From Labilithrix sp. (GTDB lineage: Bacteria > Myxococcota_A > Polyangia > Polyangiales > Polyangiaceae), in contig JAHBWD010000058.1 in assembly GCA_019637175.1 (NCBI GenBank), positions 1 to 56,315 on the forward strand: a stretch of DNA of 56,315 bases, in the 5' to 3' direction. A program made the position numbers and the translations under genes. Of this stretch, positions 1 through 7,132 are shown piece after piece (position 1 is the first letter of the stretch; the number at the start of each line of letters is the position of its first letter). The notes below the pieces were generated by a model. It was not told where the DNA came from, searched no databases, and worked only from the letters and a program-made list of their open reading frames with translations.

Positions 1-1076
1 CGCTCCTGGATGATCTCCATATGCAGGAGGCCCAGGAAGCCGCAGCGGAAGCCGAACCCGAGCGCCTGCGACGACTCCGGCTGGTAGTTGAGGCTCGCGT
101 CGTTGACCTGGAGGCGCTCAAGCGCGTCGCGCAGGTCCTCGTACTGATCCGTCGTGGTCGGGTAGATGCCGGCAAAGACCATCGAGCGGACGTCCCGGTA
201 CCCCGCCAGCAGCTCCGCAGCCGGATTGGCGGCGTCCAGGATGGTGTCGCCCACCCGGGCGTCCCGCACGCCGCGCACGCTGGCGACGATATGGCCGACC
301 TCACCGGCTTCGAGCACGTCGGTCGGGTGCCGACCAAGGGCCGGGAAGCCCACCTCGTCGACTTCGTACACATCGTCGGGATGCGAACCGAAGAAAATCT
401 TCGATCCTTTGCGGACGGAGCCGTCGACGACGCGTACGCTGGGCACGGCACCGCGATACCGGTCGTAGTACGAGTCGAACACCAGCGCCCGGAGCGGGCC
501 GTCGGGGTCACCCTTGGGCGGGGGCACCTTGGCGACGATCTGCTCGAGCAGCTCCGGGACGCCTGTGCCTTCTTTGGCCGACACGGCCAGGATGTCCTCC
601 TGCGCTACGCCCAGGAGTTCCACCAGTTCGAGCGCCCGGCGTTCGGGCTCCGCACCAGGGAGGTCGATCTTGTTGAGTACCGGGACGATCTCGAGCCCGG
701 CTTCCATGGCCAGAAAGAGATTGGACAGCGTCTGGGCCTGAATGCCCTGGGAGGCGTCGACCACCAGCACCGCGCCCTCACAGGCCGCGAGCGACCGGGA
801 CACTTCATAGGTGAAGTCGACGTGCCCGGGTGTATCGATCAGGTTGAGCTGATAGTCCTGCCCGTCGCGGCCCCGGTAGGCCATCCGGCAGGCATTGAGC
901 TTGATGGTGATCCCGCGCTCGCGCTCGATGTCCATCTTGTCGAGGAACTGCTCGCGGGCCTCGCGCTGCGTGAGCGCGCCCGTGACCTCGAGGATTCGAT
1001 CGGCGAGCGTGGATTTGCCGTGATCGATGTGCGCGATGATCGAAAAGTTGCGGATCTTGGACGGTAGAAAAGGCAT
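1..1076 (-). CDS. lepA: Elongation factor 4 (LepA), N-terminal part, cut by window edge
   Basis: Translational GTPase that back-translocates stalled ribosomes; acts in the cytoplasm and at the membrane. The visible 358 residues begin MPFLPSKIRNFSIIAHIDHG and contain the P-loop AHIDHGKST, the switch I region (ERGITIK), DTPGHVDF (G3), NKIDLP (G4) and then the start of domain II. The segment GFGFRCGFLGLLHMEI, typical of LepA, lies at the window edge, so about 240 C-terminal residues are missing from view. The ATG at 1076 matches the usual LepA N-terminus. The track-length frame upstream is closed or out of frame, so no longer start is likely. Family assignment is very secure. Confidence 0.97.
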   Translation of the reverse strand, partial: MPFLPSKIRNFSIIAHIDHGKSTLADRILEVTGALTQREAREQFLDKMDIERERGITIKLNACRMAYRGRDGQDYQLNLIDTPGHVDFTYEVSRSLAACEGAVLVVDASQGIQAQTLSNLFLAMEAGLEIVPVLNKIDLPGAEPERRALELVELLGVAQEDILAVSAKEGTGVPELLEQIVAKVPPPKGDPDGPLRALVFDSYYDRYRGAVPSVRVVDGSVRKGSKIFFGSHPDDVYEVDEVGFPALGRHPTDVLEAGEVGHIVASVRGVRDARVGDTILDAANPAAELLAGYRDVRSMVFAGIYPTTTDQYEDLRDALERLQVNDASLNYQPESSQALGFGFRCGFLGLLHMEIIQE

Positions 1077-1137
1077 TCCGTGCGACAGCTCAGGGCGGCG
1101 ATCGTCGTCGCCGTCACGTACCGAGCCGCTCTCCTTA

Positions 1138-1392
1138 CTACTTCTTGCCGCCGGCTGCTGCGGCGGAAGGCGGAGGCTCCGACGTGGTCACGCTCGCGGG
1201 CGCCGGCGTCGCCGCGGGCTCTTCGACGAGCGCGAGCTGACCGGGAAGCATGTGCGCGTAGTGACGGAGCACCAGATCGATCCCCTCGCGGATGTAGACG
1301 GCGACGGGCACCTTCGTACGCTCGTGCAGGAGCTTCAGCTTGTCAGCCTGCTCCGGCGTCACGTAGATGGTGGTCGAAATCTTCTTCCGCAT
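1138..1392 (-). CDS. Ribbon-helix-helix (CopG/Arc-like) DNA-binding protein
   Basis: 84-residue protein whose first 45 residues (KKISTTIYVTPEQADKLKLL, then an amphipathic helix ending YIREGIDLVL) fit a ribbon-helix-helix fold: a beta strand with alternating residues followed by two helices. Such proteins dimerise and bind short repeated operators. The last 30 residues are an Ala/Pro/Ser-rich tail without obvious structure. It lies 61 bp upstream of lepA in the same direction, so the two may share transcripts. A long AT-richer leader with 10-bp-spaced repeats lies upstream and could be its operator. Antitoxin function is possible for the family, but no toxin gene adjoins it. Confidence 0.85.
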   Translation of the reverse strand: MRKKISTTIYVTPEQADKLKLLHERTKVPVAVYIREGIDLVLRHYAHMLPGQLALVEEPAATPAPASVTTSEPPPSAAAAGGKK

Positions 1393-1780
1393 GATCCGGA
1401 GACCCGATTATCGCGTGGTTTTAGCTCTTTAGCCTACCGTTTCGACGACCTGAAGCGGCTTCTTTCCCCGCCGTCCTGTGGATATACACTACGTGAACAT
1501 ACGTGACGGTCAAGGGCGAGCTTGGGCAGTTTTCAAAAACCCCACGCTTTCTATTATATCCAATGATTACGACAAGATAGAGGCATTGGCGGCGTGATGT
1601 GAGCCTGGTCACTCGGCTTACCAGTCGTCATCACTGCGGAAAGGGCACGAATCGAGGCCCCGAGACCCCGGCGAGCGGCACCGCATCTTGCGGCAGGGCC
1701 CGGCGGCCGTTTATTGTGGCTCGGCACTCGGCGCCACGACCGCGGTCGCGCGCCGCCAATCGGAAGGTCGAGACAGACCC
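1393..1780. other. Divergent intergenic region, AT-richer than its surroundings
   Basis: 388 bp between the minus-strand RHH gene and the plus-strand lipoprotein gene. No convincing gene: the 63-codon minus frame at 1421-1612 has no family resemblance. The part at 1480-1600 is clearly AT-richer than the rest of the window. It carries the TACGTGA direct repeats and a TATAAT hexamer on the minus strand at 1558-1553, without a good -35 partner. It probably holds promoters for both flanking genes. Confidence 0.6.
1490..1506. promoter_or_regulatory. Direct repeats TACGTGA with 10-bp spacing, candidate RHH operator
   Basis: TACGTGA occurs at 1490-1496 and again at 1500-1506, one helical turn apart, each centred on the palindrome ACGT. 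Ribbon-helix-helix repressors commonly bind such tandem short sites, and the RHH gene starts about 100 bp away at 1392. Autoregulation is inferred from position only. Confidence 0.35.
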
Positions 1781-2566
1781 ATGACTTACGGTGGTTGGAA
1801 GGTCGGCGCGTGTGCGCTCGGCTTCGCAGGGGCAGCCATCCTGGCGGCCTTCGGCTGCGGAGGCGGCGACGCCTCGGGGGTCGGCAAGGCCAAGCTGCCC
1901 GACGGCGTGCGCTCCGTCGCCATCGAGCACGAGGCGTGCGAAGAGTCGGGCAACAAGGTCGAGGTCCTCGACGTCAACAACGACGGCAAGCCGGACATCA
2001 AGCGCGTCTACGCGGGCGGCAAGGAGATCTGCCGCATCACGGATCTGAACCGCGACGGCAAGCCCGACATGTTCGAGTACTACGACGCGAACGGCGTCAT
2101 CCGGCGGCGCGAGGCCGACTACGACGACAACGGCGTCGTCAACGTCATCGAGCACTACGAGAACGGCAAGATCGTCCGGCGCGAGCTCGACACCACCAAC
2201 CAAGGTCGCATCGACACGTGGGACTTCTTCGATCCCAACACCGGCGCGCGCATCAAGCGCGAACGCGACGCGACCGGTGACGGGCGCATCGACCAGTGGT
2301 GGACGTACGAAGGCGACAAGGTCAGCATCGCGATGGATCGCAACGGCGACGGCCAGCCCGATCCCGATTCGATCATCACGCTGAGCGCGTCGGGACAGGT
2401 GGTCTCGGATCTCGACGCGGGCGCCGCGGCGCCTGCGCCGCCTCCTCCTCCGCCCCCTCCGACGCTCTCGATGCCGAGCCCGAACGAGCCGGCGCCCCCG
2501 ACGACCGCGCCGACGACCGACGCCGGCGTGCCCGGCAAACCTGCGCGTGGAGGAGCGAAGCGATGA
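1781..2566 (+). CDS. Lipoprotein with DxNxDG calcium-binding repeats (first of a tandem pair)
   Basis: 261-residue secreted protein with an N-terminal hydrophobic segment ending in a lipobox-like AAFGC at about residue 25. The body carries about six acidic loops of the EF-hand/thrombospondin-type-3 kind: DVNNDGKPD, DLNRDGKPD, DYDDNGVVN, DTTNQGRID, DATGDGRID, DRNGDGQPD. These are spaced 25-30 residues apart and alternate with short beta-rich stretches (EYYD, EHYENGK). The C-terminus is a Pro/Ala linker. The start at 1781 was preferred over the longer frame because the signal peptide follows directly. Its stop overlaps the next gene (ATGA), so the two are translationally coupled. Function unknown; calcium binding is inferred from the motif. 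Confidence 0.85.
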   Translation: MTYGGWKVGACALGFAGAAILAAFGCGGGDASGVGKAKLPDGVRSVAIEHEACEESGNKVEVLDVNNDGKPDIKRVYAGGKEICRITDLNRDGKPDMFEYYDANGVIRRREADYDDNGVVNVIEHYENGKIVRRELDTTNQGRIDTWDFFDPNTGARIKRERDATGDGRIDQWWTYEGDKVSIAMDRNGDGQPDPDSIITLSASGQVVSDLDAGAAAPAPPPPPPPPTLSMPSPNEPAPPTTAPTTDAGVPGKPARGGAKR

Positions 2567-3354
2567 TCCGGGAGCCTTCAGCCAGCAGAGTGCGTAAGGT
2601 CATCGTCCTCGGCGCGATCCCTCTCGCGGCCTGCGTCGCGGCGTGCGGCGGCGGCGGCGCGACCAAGGGCTCGGTCAACACGGCCACGGCGCCGGGCGGC
2701 TCGAAGGATCAGAGCAAGTGGCCGGCCGACGATCGCTCGATGTGCGACTGGCGCAACAAGCCCGAGCTCGAGGTCAGCGAGTCGGCGGGGCCGGGCGCGA
2801 TGCGCCCGAACGTCCGTCGTGTCTTCAAGATCATCGGCGAGGCCGAGGCGCGCCACAAGACGCTCATCTGCCGCGAGATCGACACGAACCTCGACGGGAT
2901 CAAGGACGTCGTCCGCACGTTCAACCAGAAGGGCGAGGCGCTCCACGAGGAGGTCGATCGCGACTACGACGGCAAGGTCGATGTCTGGATCAACTTCGTC
3001 GACGGTCGCATGGCGCAGCAAGACATCGACACCAACCGCGACGGCAAGCCCGACGTGTGGAAGTTCTACGTCAACGGCCAGCTCCAGCGCATTCGCCGCG
3101 ACCGGAACTTCGACGGCAAGCCGGACATCTGGGAGATCTACTCGCACGGGCGCCTCGAGCGCGTCGGCCTCGACGAGACCTACGACGGTCACGTCGACCG
3201 ATGGGATCGCGACGAGCAGCTCAAGTACGAGGCCGAGGCCGAAGACCGCAAGGCGCGCAACGAGATGATGAACGCGCAGATGGCGGCGCAGCAAGACGCG
3301 GGCGCCCCGCACACCGACGATCACGCAGACGCCGGCGCCCCGAAGAAGAAGTAG
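2563..3354 (+). CDS. Lipoprotein with DxNxDG calcium-binding repeats (second of a tandem pair)
   Basis: 263 residues, beginning with a signal peptide and lipobox (ACVAAC at about residues 20-25). It shares the plan of the preceding gene: five acidic loops (DTNLDGIKD, DRDYDGKVD, DTNRDGKPD, DRNFDGKPD, DETYDGHVD) separated by strands such as WKFYVNGQLQ and WEIYSHGRLE. The tail is Lys/Ala/Asp-rich. It starts inside the stop codon of the upstream gene. The pair is probably a local duplication and the products may be surface-exposed structural or binding proteins. No enzymatic motif is visible. Confidence 0.85.
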   Translation: MIREPSASRVRKVIVLGAIPLAACVAACGGGGATKGSVNTATAPGGSKDQSKWPADDRSMCDWRNKPELEVSESAGPGAMRPNVRRVFKIIGEAEARHKTLICREIDTNLDGIKDVVRTFNQKGEALHEEVDRDYDGKVDVWINFVDGRMAQQDIDTNRDGKPDVWKFYVNGQLQRIRRDRNFDGKPDIWEIYSHGRLERVGLDETYDGHVDRWDRDEQLKYEAEAEDRKARNEMMNAQMAAQQDAGAPHTDDHADAGAPKKK

Positions 3355-3386
3355 AGAGGTACGAAAGAGAGGCGCGGAGCCGCGTC

Positions 3387-5012
3387 TCAGCGTCTCTCTT
3401 TCCCTTTTCTCCACGCCGCGACGCCGACCAGCAGCAAGAGCGCGGCAGTCCAAGGCGGTGCGCTGCCGGAGGCGTTGCAGCCGCCGTCGTCGGCGGGCGC
3501 CGCGGCGACCGGACCGGCGGGATCGAGCTTCAGCCAGATGTGGCTCGTCACCGTCAGCGGATCGCCCTCGAGCAGCACCTCGGCGCGATAGCGGTCTTCG
3601 CCCTGCGCCGGCGCGTCGACGACGATCTCGTAAGCGAAGGGATCGCCCGTCACGTCGATCGGCTCGCCGAAGGGCTCGCCGTTCTTGAGGATGCGCAGCT
3701 GATGCTCTTCGCCCGGCGGCCGTCCGCTCACCTTCACGCGAAGCACGATCGATCGCGCGCCGAGCGTGGCGCCGACGAACGCGAGCGCCTCGCCGTCCTT
3801 CGTCGTCGCGGCCTCGAGGTCGATCATCGGATCGGTCGGACCTCCGAGCTTGACCACCGTGGCGCCCGCGAGCACGCCCTCGACGATCGCCGCGGCGGAG
3901 AGCTCGCGCGCGCGCACGAGCGTCGTCGGATTCCCGATGGGGTTGGGGAGAAACGACTTCTCGCGGCCGGCCTTGTGATCGTCGCTGCCGCCGATCGGCG
4001 CGACGTGGAAGCCCTTGGCGAGCAGGCCGTCCCAGAACGCGATCGCCTGCTTGCTGAAGATCCGGCCGGCGCCGCGGACGCCGAGCGTCGCGATCTCGAC
4101 CGCGGAGATCTTGCTCGGATCGAGATCGTGCTTCCACGCGCAGCCGATGCACTGATCGCCGAGATCGAGCGCGGGGTGGTTGATGCTGAACGCCGCGCCC
4201 TGCGCGAGGATCGCGTCGGCGGCGCCGGAGATCGTGACGCCAGGCTGGCCGATCTTGTGGTCGACCCACTGCGTCGCGCCGATCGCGTTCGCGTGGCCGT
4301 CGTAGGTCGTGAACTCGATGCCGGGGAGGAGCAGGAAGCCCGGCTCCCGCGCGTGGAATTCGTTGAAGAAGTCGAGCTGCGTGATCGTGTTGTGATCGCT
4401 CAGCTCGACGAAGTCGAGGCCGCGCTGCTTCGCGAGCGCGACGATCTCCTCGATCGTCGCGTCGGAGTCGGTCGACTCGCGATCGTGGACGTGGAAGTCG
4501 CCGGCGTAGAATCGCGTCTCGGTCTTGCGCGGCGGCGGCGGCACGTACGGCGCGCGCGGTACGGGCGCGAGCGTCGCGGCCGCCTTGAGATCGATCTCGA
4601 CGTGGTAGACCGCGGGCGACGCGACCACCTTCGCCTTGCCGACGACGACGCGCCACTTGCCCGGCTTGATCGGCCCGGGAACGTAGGCCCGCGACGCGGC
4701 CTGTGCGTTCACGATGACGGGCTCGCTCGTCCCTCCGCCCCACCCGCGGTAGCCGTCGGGATCGTCGAGCCCCCAGTCGAGGATGTTCGCGTCCGACCGG
4801 TCGTCGTGACGGATCTCGATCTCCTCGATCCCCGCGGGGACGTCGAAGTCGATGAAGAAGTGATCGGGATCGCCCGGGGGGACGTCGCCCTCCCTCACGA
4901 TCGGCGCGGCGCCCGCGCGGCCGGAGAACGCCAGCGTCGCGAGGAGCGCCGCCGTTGCGAAGGACGGTCGACACCAGCGGAGGAAGCGACTACGAGAGCG
5001 CACGAAGAGCAT
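3387..5012 (-). CDS. Secreted PHP-domain hydrolase (CehA/McbA-like) with MYXO-CTERM-like anchor
   Basis: About 541 residues. An N-terminal signal peptide (hydrophobic stretch ending GRAGA) is followed by a beta-rich domain and then a PHP metallohydrolase domain from about residue 150: FHVHDRES, ELSDHN, GIEFTTYDGH, SINHPALD and GGSDDH supply the expected His/Asp/Glu metal ligands. A beta-sandwich follows. The end is GCNASGS, a 17-residue hydrophobic helix and WRKGKERR, the Gly-Cys plus TM plus Arg pattern of myxobacterial surface sorting. PHP enzymes hydrolyse phosphoesters; the substrate here is unknown. An alternative start at 5024 is in frame and would overlap the divergent rRNA pseudouridine synthase start codon. 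Confidence 0.85.
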   Translation of the reverse strand: MLFVRSRSRFLRWCRPSFATAALLATLAFSGRAGAAPIVREGDVPPGDPDHFFIDFDVPAGIEEIEIRHDDRSDANILDWGLDDPDGYRGWGGGTSEPVIVNAQAASRAYVPGPIKPGKWRVVVGKAKVVASPAVYHVEIDLKAAATLAPVPRAPYVPPPPRKTETRFYAGDFHVHDRESTDSDATIEEIVALAKQRGLDFVELSDHNTITQLDFFNEFHAREPGFLLLPGIEFTTYDGHANAIGATQWVDHKIGQPGVTISGAADAILAQGAAFSINHPALDLGDQCIGCAWKHDLDPSKISAVEIATLGVRGAGRIFSKQAIAFWDGLLAKGFHVAPIGGSDDHKAGREKSFLPNPIGNPTTLVRARELSAAAIVEGVLAGATVVKLGGPTDPMIDLEAATTKDGEALAFVGATLGARSIVLRVKVSGRPPGEEHQLRILKNGEPFGEPIDVTGDPFAYEIVVDAPAQGEDRYRAEVLLEGDPLTVTSHIWLKLDPAGPVAAAPADDGGCNASGSAPPWTAALLLLVGVAAWRKGKERR

Positions 5013-5022
5013 CGTACCCCGC

Positions 5023-6117
5023 ATGGAACGCATCCAGAAGATCCTCGCGCGCGGCGGCATCGCCTCGCGACGGCACGCCGAGCAGCTCATCACGGAAGGA
5101 AGGGTGCGCGTGAACGGGCGCGTCGTCACCGAGCTCGGCACGAAGGCCGATCCGCGCAAGGATCGCGTCGAGGTCGACGGCAAGCGCGTCGTCGCCGAGC
5201 AGCACGTGTACGTCGTGCTCCACAAACCGCGCGGCGTCGTGGCGACGATGAGCGATCCCGAGGGGCGGCCGACGGTCCGCGAGCTGCTCGCGAGCGTCGG
5301 AGGCCGCGTCTTCCCGGTCGGTCGCCTCGACTTCGCGACGAGCGGCGTCTTGCTCGCGACCAACGACGGCGAGCTCGCCGACGGCCTGCTCCACCCGCGC
5401 AAGGCCGTGCCGAAGACGTACGTGGTCAAGGTGAAGGGCAAGATGACGGCCGAAGACATCGATCGCTGGCGCAAGGGCGTCCGCCTCGAAGACGGCATGA
5501 CGCTCCCCGCCGACGGCAAGCTCCTTCGTTACGAGGGCGACAAGACCTGGTTCGAGCTCACCATCAAGGAAGGCCGAAACCAGCAGATCCGTCGCATGGG
5601 CGAGGCGACGAGGTTCCCCGTGATGCGCCTCGCGCGCGTGATGTTCGCCGAGATCACCGCCGAGGGGCTGCGCCCGGGCCAGTGGCGCCACCTCACGCGC
5701 GAAGAGCTCGTCGCGCTCAAGAAGGCGTACGGCGTGCCGCGCGCGATCCCGGCGCCGCCGGCGAGCACGGCCGCTTCGGCGCGACGCGCGCGGAAGCCCC
5801 CGGCGCGAACCGAGCCGCGACCCGACGCGCGATCGTCGAAGTCGAGCGGGCATCCTTCCAAGGCCCAGCCGCAGACGGTCGGGCCTCGCTACGGCGGCGG
5901 AGCTCCCGGCCGGCGGAGCTACGAGACGACGGAAGACTGGGGCGGCGGCGCGCGGCGCGGCTCGAGCGGCGGGCGCTTCGCGCGCGACGACGCCCGGAGC
6001 GAGCGGCCGTATCCGGAGCTCGGCGGCGGGCGCGGCGGGCGCACGCGAACGACCGGCACCTCGGGCGGTCCGGCGACGACGCGCGGCGGCGATCGCGTGA
6101 AGACGCGACGCGGCTGA
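5023..6117 (+). CDS. rluB: 23S/16S rRNA pseudouridine synthase, RsuA/RluB family
   Basis: 364 residues. Residues 1-60 form an S4 RNA-binding domain (MERIQKILARGGIASRRHAE, then VRVNGRVV). The catalytic domain follows with VLHKPRGVV and the motif GRLDFATSGVLLATNDG, whose Asp is the nucleophile. The segment EGRNQQIRRM is also family-typical. After about residue 245 comes a 120-residue basic, Gly/Arg/Pro-rich disordered tail not found in the short enterobacterial enzymes and probably assisting RNA binding. RluB modifies 23S U2605 in E. coli; RluE/F/RsuA cannot be excluded from sequence alone. Confidence 0.92.
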   Translation: MERIQKILARGGIASRRHAEQLITEGRVRVNGRVVTELGTKADPRKDRVEVDGKRVVAEQHVYVVLHKPRGVVATMSDPEGRPTVRELLASVGGRVFPVGRLDFATSGVLLATNDGELADGLLHPRKAVPKTYVVKVKGKMTAEDIDRWRKGVRLEDGMTLPADGKLLRYEGDKTWFELTIKEGRNQQIRRMGEATRFPVMRLARVMFAEITAEGLRPGQWRHLTREELVALKKAYGVPRAIPAPPASTAASARRARKPPARTEPRPDARSSKSSGHPSKAQPQTVGPRYGGGAPGRRSYETTEDWGGGARRGSSGGRFARDDARSERPYPELGGGRGGRTRTTGTSGGPATTRGGDRVKTRRG

Positions 6118-6155
6118 CGCATTGCCGCGTCAATCGGCGTGCGTAACTTCCCTCG

Positions 6156-7106
6156 ATGCAGCGCGCGTCGACGGAGCCCGTGAGCCAGAGATCGAAGCGA
6201 GCCGAGGCGTGGCCTCCGCTGCCTCTCGCGCTCTGGCGCGACACGTACCGAACGCTGCACCTCTACTTCCAGATCGTCGGCAAGGTGAAGCTCGCGCTCA
6301 CGCCGAAGACGAATCAGTGGTGGAACGTCGCCTTCCACCTCACGGCGAACGGGCTCACCACGCTCCCGATGCCCGTCGACGCGACCGGCGACGTCACGGT
6401 GGAGATCGACTTCGACTTCATCCACCAAGTGCTCCTCGTCAAGCGGAGCGACGGTGAAGAGCGCGCGATCCCGCTCGCGCCTCGGAGCGTGAAAGACTTC
6501 CACCGCGAGCTCTTCGCCGCGCTCGCCGAGCTCGGCGTCGCCGTCCACATCTGGCCGGTGCCCGTCGAGATCCCGATGACGAAGCCGTTCACCGAGGACG
6601 ACGAGCACCGCGCCTACGTGCCCGAGCACGCGCTGCGCTTCTGGCGCGTCCTTCGCCGCGTCGAGCCGGTGCTCGAGGTCTTCCGCGCGCGCTACCGCGG
6701 CAAATGTAGTCCTGTGCACTTTTTCTGGGGCACGTGCGATCTGGCGGTGACGCGCTTCAGCGGCCGGCGCGCGCCGCCGCGCGCGGGATCGATCATCGAG
6801 CGCGACGCCTACGACGAGGAGGTCTCTTCCGTCGGCTTCTGGCCGGGCGAAGACTGGGCCGAGGTCGGGGCGACGGAGGCTGCGTTCTACGCGTACGCGG
6901 TGCCGGAGCCCCCCGGCTTTTCGGCGGCGAAGGTGCTCCCCGCCGAGGCGTCGTACGATCCGCGCCTGAAGGAGCTCATTCTGCCTTACGAAGTCGTGAG
7001 GGCGGCGCCCGATCCCGCGCGCGCGATCCTCGACTTCGCCCAGAGCTCGTACGACGCCGCGTCGACGCTCGGCCGGTGGGATCGAGCGCGCCTCGCGTAT
7101 CCGTGA
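6156..7106 (+). CDS. DUF5996 family protein
   Basis: 316 residues matching the DUF5996 layout: WPPLPLALWRDTYRTLHLYF near the start, then QWWNVAFHLTANGLTT, FDFIHQVLLV, FWGTCDLAVTRFSGR and FWPGEDW. The function of the family is unknown. No signal peptide or membrane segment is seen, so it is probably cytoplasmic. It is about 40 bp downstream of the pseudouridine synthase and 26 bp upstream of the next lipoprotein gene, all on the plus strand. Confidence 0.85.
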   Translation: MQRASTEPVSQRSKRAEAWPPLPLALWRDTYRTLHLYFQIVGKVKLALTPKTNQWWNVAFHLTANGLTTLPMPVDATGDVTVEIDFDFIHQVLLVKRSDGEERAIPLAPRSVKDFHRELFAALAELGVAVHIWPVPVEIPMTKPFTEDDEHRAYVPEHALRFWRVLRRVEPVLEVFRARYRGKCSPVHFFWGTCDLAVTRFSGRRAPPRAGSIIERDAYDEEVSSVGFWPGEDWAEVGATEAAFYAYAVPEPPGFSAAKVLPAEASYDPRLKELILPYEVVRAAPDPARAILDFAQSSYDAASTLGRWDRARLAYP

Positions 7107-7132
7107 CGACGTGCTAACACTCACCGGTTCGG

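Noticed and set aside
1421..1612. 63-codon minus frame in the lepA-side intergenic region
   Set aside because: No recognisable family, codon use unlike genes, and it covers the regulatory leader of the RHH gene.
2643..6146. A 1167-codon plus-strand frame spanning several genes
   Set aside because: It overlaps a recognised lipoprotein, PHP hydrolase and rRNA pseudouridine synthase in other frames. Long Arg-rich shadow frames are expected in very GC-rich DNA.
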